A DNA stretch of 64,000 bases. It comes from Trichomonas vaginalis G3 (lineage: Eukaryota; Parabasalia; Trichomonadida; Trichomonadidae). The first letter of the stretch is position 1. Every line of letters starts with the position of its first letter. Below are positions 17,825 to 28,346 of this stretch, piece by piece. Position numbers and translations under genes: made by a program. The stretch is taken from assembly GCF_026262505.1 (NCBI RefSeq), contig NC_067204.1, positions 7,473,797-7,537,796 on the forward strand, in the 5' to 3' direction. The notes under the pieces were generated by a model. It was not told the origin of the DNA. It searched no databases and saw nothing but the letters and a program-made list of their open reading frames with translations.

Positions 17825-17915
17825 TATAATAAAAATATTAAATTATTTTGAAAAATAACTTAAAAAAAATCTAATCTAATTTTTTCAAAAATATTTTTTT
17901 TATTTCCTACTAAAG

Positions 17916-20900
17916 ATGTATCGGAAGTTGTCTAAGTTAGAACACTCGGAAATAAAACAACTTCTTACAGAAGCTAATATAGATGTTGCAAAGCATTACG
18001 CAACAAACAAAAAAGCACTCGCTGACTTCATTAAAGACTATAATGGTGCAATAAGTTATGATAGAATTCATGATTACATTAATAACAAAACTTTTCCTTT
18101 AAATGACGTTGCTATTGACTTATATCATAGACGTTCAATACCTCATGAAGTAAAGAAGAAAATGTTTGACATAACAAATGCGAACGTTGGTCATACTCGT
18201 AAAGCTCTTTCACATGATGTTCGTCAAGAAATGTTTGACATAACAAATGCGAACGTTGGTGAAACAAGAAGAAGAGACGACACACTGAAACAACAGAGAA
18301 GAGAGATGTTTAAAAGTGCTATAGAACAAGTTCGCAAAGCTAACGATGTCATTCGTTCCATTGACGACAAACCAAAAGAAGGTGAGAGATGGTTAAAGAA
18401 AGATGAAGAGAATAGGAAGAGAAATGTGAAGTCAGGCAATAGACTCATTGACTTTAACATCGAAGCTTTAGATGAACCAAACAGAGACTACTTACACAAA
18501 CATTTCGGTAAGGTTTTCATGAGACTCTTAGAGAAGATTAAAATAAACTCACAACAGAGATGGATGGTATGTTATAAACTTGGTGGAAAGTATGAATGTT
18601 CTACGTTAAACCTCAATAATATTGGAACATTACTACATCAGCTCTTGAAGGAGAACTTTATATCAGAGATAGAAGCAAATGCTGCAGGTATTGTTGAAAT
18701 GCACTATGACTTCTTCTTGACAAACATAAAGAATCTTACCGAAATAAAGATGTATGATTTAACAGAATATGAAGGCTTAACGATGTCAGATGTAAAGAAA
18801 GGCAAACCAAAAAAGAGACCATATAGAGATGAAAGCACACTGACAAATGACCAGAAAGCCATTTTGGAAGCTCTTAAGCAAACAGGAAACCCAGCACTTA
18901 TAGAAAGCTTTTGGAAAGATAATGGTGAAAAGAAGTTTTATAAGAAGAGAAGCGGTCAGTTCTGGAAGTATCTTTGCACATTACCTATAAATCTTGAACG
19001 CTACCAAATCTTCAATGAACTGAACAAAAGAACTGCAACACTTATGACAGAAGACAATTGTTTCGTTTATGCTTGCATTCAGGCTGGAGTAGATGGAGAG
19101 ACTATTGACCACATGAGAGAAGTCATTCGTGTTAGAGACTTTCCTCAAAGTAAAGTACAAGAAATTTCTGACGCAACAGGTATAGCATTTAATGTTACCA
19201 TTGGTTACTTCAATGACTCAAGACATAATGAAATAAAGAGATACATACCAAAAGAATGTGAAACTGTTCGAACTATTGACTTACTTCTTGTTGAAGACCA
19301 CTACATGCTAAACGAAAGATTACCAATGACAACATATTTCATTCGCAACTATATAGAAATTCTCAAAGCTTGTGGTGGAATGAACATTGAGAAACAGATG
19401 AAAATATATACAAAGAGAGAGAACAAATATGTAGTTCGTTATGATAGAACAACACCGTTATGGAATGTTATGAAAACATTGTGGAGTGCAAATATTTCGA
19501 ACCTATTTCTTATGGAGAACTTTTCACATATACGACTGACTTATATAAACAGAACCTTGCACCATTTAAAGATTTGACATATGCTCCAAAGTATTGTGTA
19601 CAACTGAAGAAGAAAGCAGAGTCAAAAGAAGTAAATAAAAATAAGTGCAAGTTCATTCCTGAGCATGTTTTCTTTGCTGACTTTGAGTGTAGTACCGATG
19701 GCTTTCATAAAGCTTTTTAACATATGTTACGACAATGAAGATGGTTCAGTGAGTGAAAGCATTTGGGGTCAGAACTGTGCAACAGAATTTTTGGAACGAC
19801 TTCCTGACAAGAGTTTAATATATTTCCATAACCTCAGTTATGATATAAACTTCATCTTAAGACACATGACAGAAGTGAAAGGAACTCCCATCATTAAAGG
19901 TTCACGAACAATGCAAATAACTGGCTTATATAAAGGAAGGGAATTATTATAAAAGACTCTTACAGTGTTATAAATAAGAAGCTTAAACTATTTCCTGCTA
20001 TGTTTAACTTACAAACAGGACCGAAAGAAGTATTTCCATATAACTACTACAGCAGTGTTTTGTTAGCAAATGACAACAGAACTGGTGTCATTTCTGAAGC
20101 ATGTAAGCTTTCCGGGATGCAGATACATTCATGAAAAACATAGATTCCATCAAAGGTTGCAGAATAGATGAAAACCATTTCGATTTAGAAAAATATAGCA
20201 CATTTTATTGCAAACAAGATGTAAGAATTTTAAGAGAAGGTTTTGTTAAGTTCCGCAATGACATATTGAAAGAATTTGATTTAAACGTATATGACTACGT
20301 TAGTATTTGTTCTATTGCTAACAAATTGTTTGAGAACAGAGTGTACTTCCCGAATGGAAATTTATATGACCTCTCAAATAAACCAAGAGAATTTATTTCA
20401 CGCTGTATTCAAGGTGGAAGATGTATGTTGTCAGATAACATTAAACAAAAGAGCGAAAAGAAACTCATTGCTGATTTCGACGCTGTTTCATTATATCCAT
20501 CAGCTATAGCAAGACTTTATACTTTAGAAGGAATTCCAAAAGTATTGAAGGATGAGATGTTAAGCACAGAGTATCTCATGAGACATTTATTTGATGACGA
20601 CCAAAAGGAACCCATTGGTGAAAAGTTTATGTCTGGCTTCTTTGTTCTCATTAAGATAACAGAGATTGGAATACATAGACACTTTCCTTTAATAGTTTGT
20701 GACCCTGAACTAAATCCAGAACTTAATGTTCCCAGAAGTTCAAACACTTGCTGTTTAATGTATGTTGACCATATAACATTACAAGACCTCATAAAATATC
20801 AAGGTGTCAAATGTGAAGTGTTGCAAGGATACTATTACGATGGAAACAGAGATATTAGAATAAGAGATGAAGTAAAGAAGTTGTTTGAGTTAAGGTTAAA

Positions 20901-21735
20901 GTATAAGAAAGAAGGAAATCCTTTGCAAGAAAATATAAAGCTCATTCTGAACAGTATTTATGGCAAAACTATTCTATCTCCTATTGAGTCAAAAATAACC
21001 ATAGTAAATGACAAAGATGCTATAAGATATGCCATCAGAAACTACAACCATATAGTGAAGTTCGAAGGTTTGGATGGTTCAGATAAAACTATTTTCAAGC
21101 TAACGAAAAGTATTTGCAGACACTTTAACTTTTGCCCACTTGGTGTAAATATTCTATCAATGTCGAAGAGAATAATGTGTGAAGTATTCTGTACTGCTGA
21201 GGACATGGGTCTTCAAATATTTTACCAGGACTGTGATAGCATGCATATTTTCAATGAAGACATTCCAAAGCTTGCAGCAGAGTTTAAGAAGAGATACGGT
21301 CGCGAACTTATTGGTAAAACATTAGGTCAGTTCCATTCTGACTTTGCAGAAATCACAAAAGATAAACAAAGTTTAGCATACAAGTCAATATTTTGTGGAA
21401 AGAAGACTTACATAGACTTACTCACGAATGATTTAAATGAAGTTGCATTTCATGCACGTTGTAAAGGTGTAAAACAAGACGTTCTTGCTTTAACAGCTAA
21501 TGAAATGTTTCCTGAAGCTATACAATGCTATTACAATGAAGATAAGAACATTCACATACCTGTTGGAACATATGACAAAGACTCTGAGTTCAGTTTAATG
21601 AAACTTTACAAAGCACTTCATGATGGTCAAGAGATTGGATTTGACTTATGTAAGTCTTCTAGTCCTTGCTTTGCTGAAAAGTTTAACTTTTCTATTCAGA
21701 CTAAGACTTCATTCATAAGAAAGCTTAAGTTCTGA
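17916..21735 (+). pseudogene. Protein-primed DNA polymerase B, broken
   Basis: Polinton replication enzyme, about 1,270 codons. N-terminal region: two copies of a segment with KKMFDITNANVG, then a charged linker. Around residues 380-465 is a Cys...His module (NCFVYACIQAG ... LLLVEDHYML) that recalls OTU-type cysteine proteases. The proofreading exonuclease shows ADFEC, FHNLSYDINF and YCKQDVRIL. The polymerase palm shows DFDAVSLYPSAI (motif A), LILNSIYGKT (motif B) and QDCDSMHI (motif C). The family starts synthesis from a protein bound to the element ends. Broken about three times. Confidence 0.85.
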
Positions 21736-21782
21736 GGTCATTTATTTTTGTCAGCAATGAGGTCATTCGTGATAAAAATAAA

Positions 21783-21806
21783 CCGCTAGCGGCAAGGGCG
21801 AAGCCC
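21783..21806. repeat. Pair of GC mini-hairpins
   Basis: CCGCTAGCGG (perfect 10-bp palindrome) and GGGCgaaGCCC, placed in the 81-bp gap between the convergent polymerase and 285-aa genes. Could act as a shared terminator hairpin, but the same small hairpins also occur inside genes. Confidence 0.6.
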
Positions 21807-21816
21807 ATGAGGTCAT

Positions 21817-22674
21817 TTACAATACTGCGATGGTAGAATTTAAGAGTTGTGCTTCAATGTAGAGACAGTCCTTATGGTCTGGAGGTAGCAAAACAGGTGC
21901 TTTATGGTCATGAGTGGAGAACATGTCTATCCAAAACTCACGATTGAAGCCAGTAAGCTTGTAATACTTAGGGTTAGGAAGTGGTGAAGTTCTTGTATGA
22001 CCAATGAACTCATTTTCAACTCCCTTACTTAAGTTTGAATATAATATAGCTTGCTTTCTATCCCAAATGCCAGGTGTTACAATCTTTGAAAATTCATTTT
22101 TCCTCGGAAGCATTGCATAATAATTGAAAACATTTTTGAAGTCATCATTTGGTTCAGAGATTTGAAATCTTATACGTAATGGATTTTTTTTCTTTTTAGC
22201 TACTTCATTGAATGGTGAGAATACAATGAATTGACAGTCATGAGTTCCATCTTCATTTTCATTAAATTCATAATGAAAGTCTATAAGTTGTGGCCGACTA
22301 CCTTCTTCCTTCAGTTGTGCAAGAAACTCACGTAAAGGCTGTAAAGTTTGTACTTCAATGTTGAACTTTTTCTCGAACATCTCATTAAATGAAATCATAC
22401 ATTGCAACAATGTTGTATCGTCTTTAAAGTATTTGTATATGTGAATGTTTTGGGCGCTTAAAGACTGTTCGTCATTTTCTATCTCGACTTGAAGTATAAA
22501 GTCAACCTTTCTGAAAGCACGTGTTATATACATAGATGTTATGCCAATGTACTTCTCTTCATTTATGTTCACAATCCAGTCTGTTGGAAACTTAAACGTT
22601 ACTCTGTTCCCCTTTATTTTGACGTCAGGGTTTTCACTACTGAACGCAACAGTTAAAGGTATTTGTCTATACAT
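21817..22674 (-). CDS. Capsid-like structural protein (285 aa)
   Basis: MYRQIPLTVAFSSENPDVKI start, beta-rich throughout, with blocks WIVNINEEKYIGITSMYITR and LYSNLSKGVENEFIGHTRTS and a C-terminal strand pair (KDCLYIEAQLLNSTIAVL). The size and C-terminal pattern resemble the other 250-290 aa structural candidates in these elements (5048, 8091, 50313). Its position beside the capsid genes supports a virion role. No firm family. Confidence 0.5.
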   Translation of the reverse strand: MYRQIPLTVAFSSENPDVKIKGNRVTFKFPTDWIVNINEEKYIGITSMYITRAFRKVDFILQVEIENDEQSLSAQNIHIYKYFKDDTTLLQCMISFNEMFEKKFNIEVQTLQPLREFLAQLKEEGSRPQLIDFHYEFNENEDGTHDCQFIVFSPFNEVAKKKKNPLRIRFQISEPNDDFKNVFNYYAMLPRKNEFSKIVTPGIWDRKQAILYSNLSKGVENEFIGHTRTSPLPNPKYYKLTGFNREFWIDMFSTHDHKAPVLLPPDHKDCLYIEAQLLNSTIAVL

Positions 22675-22698
22675 TTAATTCGGATAAAAATAAACCAT

Positions 22699-22959
22699 TT
22701 ACTCTTTCTTTGCTTCAGCTTCTTTAGCTTTTGCTTCAGCTTCTTCTCTAGCTTTCTTCGCCAGCAAACGTGGGTTCTTTTGTCTTCCAGCAGCTAATGC
22801 AGCAAGTTGTTTTTCACTAAGTTTTCTCTTTGGTCTCTCTGGCTTTTGTTCTTGTTTTTGTTCCTTCAGTTCGGATAAAATTTGCTCGCGAATTTCTTTC
22901 TTCAATGCTTCAACATCTATGACCCCTTGGGTCTTGTCCGTAGGGCTTGTCTGAGTCAT
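22699..22959 (-). CDS. Basic coiled-coil protein (86 aa)
   Basis: The ATG at 22959 (MTQTSPTDKTQGVIDVEALK) is preferred over an upstream frame opening because the AT-rich leader ends there. Highly charged: a Lys/Glu/Gln helix (KKEIREQILSELKEQKQEQK), an arginine/lysine patch, and an Ala/Glu/Lys tail (AKKAREEAEAKAKEAEAKKE). Perhaps a scaffold or DNA-binding core protein. A short hairpin GACCCcttGGGTC lies in the coding DNA at 22921-22933. Confidence 0.55.
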   Translation of the reverse strand: MTQTSPTDKTQGVIDVEALKKEIREQILSELKEQKQEQKPERPKRKLSEKQLAALAAGRQKNPRLLAKKAREEAEAKAKEAEAKKE

Positions 22960-23004
22960 TTGACTGCAGATAAAAAACAAAATTAAAACTTTAACCGATG
23001 TAAA

Positions 23005-23439
23005 ATGAGCTTGTCAAAATCAGAACGAGAGTCTATTATATTAAATGACGCAAGAGGAATACAACATCCTTTCTATTACGTAAGTCAGAGTAAAGATGGT
23101 AAAATATACGTAAGAAAAAGAAAGGTTCCATTAGCGAATGCAGAAAGCGACAACATTAAGGTGTATGGCAAGGGTGAAGTCCACGAAGCCCATATAAAAC
23201 CTTCTGTTCAAACTGAAAAGTCAATAGAACAAGAAGAAAAGAAGCCAGATGTACTTTCAATAACGAACCAAGAGCTTATTGCAAAGTTTGTGAATTTCAT
23301 TGAAAAACAAACCGAGTCAAAGAACCCTGACCCGCCAGTGAAAGAAGTTGAGACAAAAGAGAATGTACAGTTCATTGAAAATGTCAAGAAACAACTTCCA
23401 CCACGAATGCCAAGAAGAAGAGTGAGAATAATGAAGTAA
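23005..23439 (+). CDS. Small virion-associated candidate (144 aa)
   Basis: MSLSKSERESIILNDARGIQ start. A short folded N-terminal module (FYYVSQSKDGKIYVRKRKVP) is followed by an acidic linker and a basic end (PPRMPRRRVRIMK). Stands directly upstream of the major capsid gene, 27 bp apart, same strand. The N-terminal pattern (Y-x-x-x-x-K-D-G-x-x-x-x-R-K) recurs in the small proteins at 25559 and 52316. Function unknown. Confidence 0.55.
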   Translation: MSLSKSERESIILNDARGIQHPFYYVSQSKDGKIYVRKRKVPLANAESDNIKVYGKGEVHEAHIKPSVQTEKSIEQEEKKPDVLSITNQELIAKFVNFIEKQTESKNPDPPVKEVETKENVQFIENVKKQLPPRMPRRRVRIMK

Positions 23440-23466
23440 ATAGATATTTTTATCCGAAGTAAATAC

Positions 23467-25046
23467 ATGCAGAACGAACAGTTAAACGAATTTACTCCAG
23501 CAGAGCATATTCATCAGATTCGCTCATATTTCAATATCATAGACAATGCAGTTCAAATTGGTGACACTAATAGAAAATATTCTGACGCAAAGATTCCATC
23601 ACAACCTGGAACTGCTAAAGATAACACATGGGTAACATTCAATCTCTCACCTCCTGGTGAAAATATGTTGGACCTTTACAATACATTCATTACGTATAAA
23701 ATGGAAGGTCAATTTATTGTAGATAAAGAAATTGGTTCAGGTTCCAATAAAACAAACCCACCAGGATTTTGGATTGGTTTCGATGACGCTTTCTATGCAG
23801 TTGCTGGATATCAAATCCTTGCAAATGGTCGTATCGTATATTCTCAAGACAACGCAAGAGAAGAAGCATATATAACTTCAAACTCACAAACTACCGAACA
23901 AATAAAGAAAGTAGATGTTTTCTCAAAGACTCGACATGAAGATGTATGGAGTCATTCGGGAACATGCAGAACAGGACAAATTGTTAGTGGTCCAATTACA
24001 GCAGGAAAATCATTTGATTTTAAGCTTCGTTTAAGAATTCCTGTTAGAAGATTCCTTCCATTAGAAGCTATTCGATTTATTCCAGCTTTTGCAGGAAACA
24101 TTCAGCTTAAAGTAAAGTTCAGTAGCGACGCCTTACAATGCACATCTATATCTGTAAATGATATCATTGCTTTCAATCCAACTCTTAAAGTTGCATTTGC
24201 TTCAGATTCAAATCCACCGACAAATAAATTTGTTCCATGGAATGAACCATTCACTATGATAACGAAGGCAGTAGAAGCTAGTGGAACAGTTACTATTACA
24301 ACTGTAACCCAACAACTATTTCGAACAAAGATGGATTTTAATGAATGTTTCATTCATCCAAAGTCATTTTTTTAGACCCTAACATTTATACAGAACTTGT
24401 AGAACATTATACAAACGAGGCTTTATGTTTTCCTGTTAAAGTTATGGATTGGATTCCTATGGACGGTTCATTCTCAAAGAATACAGATAGTTCAAGTGCA
24501 ACATTTACAGCAGCTTATACGCCTATTAATGTTAAAAGTATTTGGGCACTATTTAGAAAGAAAGACAACTATTATGTTAATTTTGAGAACCCTAAGTTTA
24601 AATATCTTCAGCTTTCCATGGGAGCTTATGGAAATATGCCTGCAGAACCTGAAAAATCATATGGACCTGTATTTTATGAAATGGTTGCGAACGCTTGCAA
24701 TACAAACAATGATATGATAGGATTTAATGAAGATGTTATGAGGTCATTGGTGGATGATGGTAGTGTGGAACATAAATGGGATAGTTATGACAACACACAT
24801 TTCTTATGTGGTTTTCCAACAGAAGTGGACTTTTGCTTCCAGCAAGGTCAAACATCTACTGCTCCAATAACATACAAATTGTCTGTTAAAGGACCTATTG
24901 AACTAGCAACTGAAAATGTACCAAAGCCACTTATTGGATTTATGAGGGATTGTTGCTTTGCCATTCAGGTGCGTGCTAATGGCATCCCAATAATAAGATT
25001 AGATGACTATAACTTAGCTACGACGACAGTGAGGAATAAAGGATGA
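23467..25046 (+). pseudogene. Double-jelly-roll major capsid protein, broken
   Basis: About 526 codons, the usual size of Polinton major capsid proteins. The N-terminus is MQNEQLNEFTPAEHIHQIRS. Strand-rich blocks follow, such as GFDDAFYAVAGYQILANGR and LRLRIPVRRFLPLEAIRF in the first jelly roll. The second roll carries VKSIWALFRKKDNYY and QLSMGAYGNMPAEP and ends near FAIQVRANGIPIIRLDDYN. Such proteins form the pseudo-hexagonal capsomers of Polinton-like and adenovirus-like particles. The gene lies in a cluster of small structural genes. Broken about once. Confidence 0.8.
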
Positions 25047-25069
25047 ACGTTTATTTTTAAAGCTTATAA

Positions 25070-25510
25070 ATGAGTTCTTCATCAAGCTCTCGTGAACCTT
25101 CACCATCTATGAAACAAACTTTACCAAACGATTATGGAGCACCTATTGAATATTTCTTACGAGCTGCACAATGGCAAAGAGCAGTTTCACCAAGGTTAGG
25201 TGTTCCACCAGCTCCTGTCAAAAATAGCATTTGGTCAAGTCCTTATATAAGATATGGTCTCCCACTAGGTTTGCTAGCTACAGCAGGAGCAGTTATGATG
25301 TTGAAAAGAAATAAAGCAAATGTTGTAAATAATACTGAAGTAGCTGAAGTTAAACAAACTCCAACGCCTTCACAAGCAAAACCTTCAATGACTCCTGAAC
25401 CTATGGAAGTACAAACTCCTGTTCAAAAGTCAACTCCTAAACCGACTCCAACATTTAAACCAGAACCTACTCCTCAAATAAATCGTAAAACTCCTGCGTT
25501 TCCTTACTGA
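25070..25510 (+). CDS. Membrane-anchored Pro-rich protein (146 aa)
   Basis: Ser-rich start (MSSSSSSREPSPSMKQTLPN), then a hydrophobic segment YGLPLGLLATAGAVMML (about residues 63-79) followed by KRNK, a likely single membrane span. The C-terminal half is rich in Pro/Thr (QTPTPSQAKPSMTPEPMEVQ). Just downstream of the capsid gene (23-bp gap). Suggests an internal membrane or penton-associated virion protein. Inference. Confidence 0.55.
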   Translation: MSSSSSSREPSPSMKQTLPNDYGAPIEYFLRAAQWQRAVSPRLGVPPAPVKNSIWSSPYIRYGLPLGLLATAGAVMMLKRNKANVVNNTEVAEVKQTPTPSQAKPSMTPEPMEVQTPVQKSTPKPTPTFKPEPTPQINRKTPAFPY

Positions 25511-25558
25511 AAAAATAACGTTATTTTTATTTAATATTAAAATTTTTATTTGATTGAA

Positions 25559-25795
25559 ATGACAAATAAAGTCACTGAAGCAATGAAACAAAAGTTTTTG
25601 GTAGAATACATTAAATCAGGAACTATTCCGGAAGGTTTTTACATTCATACTATGAAGGATGGTAGAGTTCAGTTTAGAAAGATAAAGCAACCATTAGATA
25701 AAGAAGGAATTTTGAGAAAGATTAAACTTCATGAGGACAACATTGCTGAACTTAGGAAGAAGTTAGAAGAGTTGGAGAAAGGAAGAGAGTTATAA
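25559..25795 (+). CDS. Small basic coiled-coil protein (78 aa)
   Basis: The ATG at 25559 (MTNKVTEAMKQKFLVEYIKS) follows the AT-rich leader TTTTTATTTGATTGAA. First half: GTIPEGFYIHTMKDGRVQFR, the same small K-D-G-turn module seen at 23005 and 52316. Second half: coiled coil (NIAELRKKLEELEKG). Its last codons run into the right terminal repeat. Function unknown. Confidence 0.55.
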   Translation: MTNKVTEAMKQKFLVEYIKSGTIPEGFYIHTMKDGRVQFRKIKQPLDKEGILRKIKLHEDNIAELRKKLEELEKGREL

Positions 25796-25810
25796 AACAA
25801 TGAATTCAAC

Positions 25811-25859
25811 AGGGTGAAAAAACAGGTGAAAAAAGAGGTGAGATCTCACCGCTTCACCT
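25811..25859. promoter_or_regulatory. Palindromic control site, GGTGA type
   Basis: Mirror copy of the site at 4253-4300: GGGTGAAAAAACAGGTGAA, then GGTGAGATCTCACC (25837-25850), then GCTTCACCTAA. Lies upstream of the right-end 106-aa gene. Confidence 0.7.
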
Positions 25860-25949
25860 AAATTTATTTTTGCGCTATGTTTTCATACGTGTGGGAGTGG
25901 TGATATCATTTATTTTTTTATTTTACTGAAAATTTTTATTTGGATGTAA

Positions 25950-26270
25950 ATGACGAAAACTATTGAGATAACAAACTACAACGGTCATGAGTTCAAGAAT
26001 TTGTTCTTCGTTCCTCGTGAAAATACATTCTATCAGATACGAGGGAGAAAGGGTAAAGTTAGTTTGAGCGTTTATGAAGGAATGAAGAATGGAAAGTTTA
26101 TACAAGCATACGATACAAACGGTAAACGTGTTTCATTAGCTTTGTCAAAACTTACAGGTATAAACTATGACAGTGATTTTGACCTATATGAAGAAGAAAG
26201 TGAGTCAGAAGATTATGAGCTGTTATATGAAGCACAGCAATGGGAGGAGTTGCAATACTTTCGTAAGTGA
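25950..26270 (+). CDS. Maverick end-gene, right copy (106 aa)
   Basis: Same protein as 3842-4162, differing only at the next-to-last residue (QYFRK versus QYFCK). Keeping both copies nearly identical is expected if the inverted ends are copied from each other during protein-primed replication. Unknown function. Confidence 0.7.
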   Translation: MTKTIEITNYNGHEFKNLFFVPRENTFYQIRGRKGKVSLSVYEGMKNGKFIQAYDTNGKRVSLALSKLTGINYDSDFDLYEEESESEDYELLYEAQQWEELQYFRK

Positions 26271-26464
26271 GAACGTTTATTTTTACATTAGTGAGTTCGT
26301 TAGTGAAGTGGTTGGCGGCTTTGTAAATATTTAAGGTTAAGTTGGTGTTGTCGTTTGTGTTGTAAAATATACGTTAACGGTTTTGTAAAGTGTCAAATTC
26401 ACATATAATGGGTAAGGAGGCTCGCAGTGTCTCCGTACACGACTTAGCCATACTAACTTCCGAG

Positions 26465-26889
26465 ATGTTGTTTGTTTCATCTCCTTCATTTATATAGCGA
26501 AGCATCCACCTGTCAAGATGATGGCGCCACTGTTGGTCAAAGTATTCACGGGCAGCAGGTTCCTCATTTAAAATTTCTTCTAAATTGTTGTTAACTTCAT
26601 CAGGATCAATTTCTTCCTCTTCAGAACCAAAGACCAATAACTTCATTAAGTTATAGAAAGTTTCGAAGTTGGAACGATCTTGAAACTTTTCAGCCTTTCT
26701 CATGACAGCGCGCAACACATGAACGCCACACCAAATGATCTGGCATAAGGGGATGGCTGTTTCAACAGCATTTGTGATTTGAGGTGCGCAGTCCATTGAA
26801 AAATAAGATGGTTCGCGATTGATGGAGCCAAAATATGCTGTGAGACAAACTTGTATATTTTCACTTGTGTCGGGCCAAACGAAAAAATA
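26465..26889 (-). pseudogene. MULE transposase, middle part
   Basis: Reads YFFVWPDTSENIQVCLTAYF, then SMDCAPQITNAVETAIPLCQ, then WCGVHVLRAVMRKAEKFQ, and up to RYINEGDETNNIS. The D-x-A-P-Q-I...C-x-x-H pattern is the core of Mutator-like transposases (second Asp, then C-x-H). It is bounded on one side by Maverick A and on the other by a mariner, each with its own target duplication, so the MULE is the oldest of the three. Confidence 0.7.
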
Positions 26890-28191
26890 TAGGGTGTCCA
26901 AAGGTGTGTTTAGCACAAACCTGAATACTGCGAATAGAAATAAACAAGTTACATATATATAAAGTTTATTTAAATATAATCACCATTGGATTCAATCACG
27001 CGTTCGCAGCGATCGATCCAGGCTTGAAAGACACGCTTTAAATCATCATGAGAAAATTGCTCAAATTGCTCTCTTACAAAATTTTCAAGATCATCTGGAC
27101 TCGCGAATTCGCGTCCTTCTCATCTCTTTTTTAGCGTGCCGAATAAATAAAAGTCAGAGGGTGCAATATCAGGTGAATAAATTGGGTTTGGAACAACTTT
27201 GACATTGTTTTCCACCAAGTAATTCATTACCTTATGACTTTTGTGAACTCTTGAATTATCAAAATGAATTGCAAACTTTTGTTTTTGTTGTTTGGATTTC
27301 TCAAACTCATCAGAATTGATAATTTGAGTAAGAACATTGTCAATTAGATACTGAGCATTCATCGTATTAGGTTTTTGAAGAATATCAATTGCGATGATGC
27401 CATTCACGCCCCAAAAAACCGACAACATCATCATTGGTGTGTCAATTTTTTTCTTCGGGAATGTTTGCGGATTTTCATCCTTCGGGATCCACATGATTTT
27501 GGCTTCTGTTGCATATTGAAACCAAGACTCGTCCCCTGTTACTAAAAAGCGAAACTTCTTGGATTGATACGCACCCAATATAGAGAGGAGCTCTTTCGAA
27601 GATTGGACTCTAGATTTTTTTTGAACTGAATTAAGGTTGTGCGGAACCCAACGTGTATACTAGTTTGTAGTTCAAATAATTGTGCAGATAATAACTGACT
27701 GTTGTACGTGGTATCTTTGTCATCTCCTCTATCCTTCTGAGTGATGCTCTTGGGTCTTCATCTAGCGCTTGAAGAATTGCTTTGATTTTTCTTTGATCCG
27801 GCGATTTTTTGTCAATTTTTATGATGGGCGCCTTTTTGTTCATGAAGTGATACATCCTAACATGATACGTTACAGTGGAATAGCTAGGAGCATCCATACC
27901 GAAGCATTTTACCAATGTCTCGTAGATTTTTTTACAGTCTTTGCATTTTTTTGCAAGAGCGAGGATGTTTTCTTTATGATTCATTAAAAAAATGAAAAAA
28001 ATCCCGCCAAAATTTCCCGCGAAACCGCCTCTTGTCTCAAAATTCATTTTATATCCCGGCATGGCGCCAAAATACAACATACTCATCATATACATATATT
28101 CATATTTTTTATTATATATTTATAATCAGCATATATCTCCTTTAATAGTCTCATATAGAGCGCTGTGCTAAACGCACCTTTGGACACCCTA
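26890..28191 (-). mobile_element. Tvmar1-type mariner (1,302 bp)
   Basis: Ends are inverted repeats of about 27 bp (TAGGGTGTCCAAAGGTGTG at left, its complement at right), flanked by TA duplications at 26888-26889 and 28192-28193. The length agrees with the 1.3 kb Tvmar1 family of T. vaginalis. Inserted in the MULE coding region, whose frame resumes cleanly on the other side. Confidence 0.9.
26970..27984 (-). pseudogene. Mariner transposase, D,D34D type, broken
   Basis: Start MNHKENILALAKKCKDCKKI at 27984. The N-terminal helix-turn-helix part includes SYSTVTYHVRMYHF and PRASLRRIEEMTKIPRTTVS. The catalytic core has TGDESWFQY (first Asp), HFDNSRVHKSHK (second Asp) and YSPDIAPSDFYLF (third Asp, 34 residues later), the mariner D,D34D spacing. 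Two defects are visible: a one-base frameshift near 27650 and a premature stop at 27120 before the C-terminal segment that ends ESNGDYI. So a recent but inactive copy. Confidence 0.85.
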
Positions 28192-28193
28192 TA

Positions 28194-28290
28194 CAAAAAC
28201 GGAAAAACAATTGATTCCGCGAATTTGCCAGTGACGGCATAAAATGGTATGCGAGAGCGCAAGAGCTTATAAGTGGAATCAATTATGATC
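28194..28290 (-). pseudogene. MULE transposase, upstream part
   Basis: Upstream of the mariner the MULE frame continues: FSKIIIDSTYKLLRSRIPFY, then AVTGKFAESIVFPFLYFF. The Asp in IIIDSTYK fits the first catalytic Asp of MULE transposases. The frame is closed just upstream, near 28290, where the 121-bp tandem repeats begin. The N-terminal domain is absent. Confidence 0.55.
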
Positions 28291-28346
28291 TTTGAAAATT
28301 AGGTGAAATAAAACTAAACATAAATGTAAAACTAGGGATATGAAAT

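Larger units (their letters stand above)
3654..26458. mobile_element. Maverick/Polinton A (22.8 kb, complete ends, broken inside)
   Basis: The element starts AGTTAGTATGGC at 3654 and ends with the exact complement at 26458. Both sides carry the 6-bp duplication TCCGAG (3648-3653 and 26459-26464), and the inverted ends match over roughly 680 bp. It carries the hallmark Maverick set: protein-primed DNA polymerase B, retroviral-type integrase, packaging ATPase and major capsid protein, plus fibre, KilA-N and small genes. I did not recognise an adenain-type protease. It is broken in roughly ten places across several genes, so it is a fossil, but perfect target duplications and near identity with Maverick B suggest a fairly recent insertion. 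Confidence 0.93.
25779..26458 (-). repeat. Maverick A right terminal inverted repeat
   Basis: Complement of 3654-4333, ending at 26458 against the TCCGAG duplication. Contains the second copy of the 106-aa gene and a palindromic site. Confidence 0.9.
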
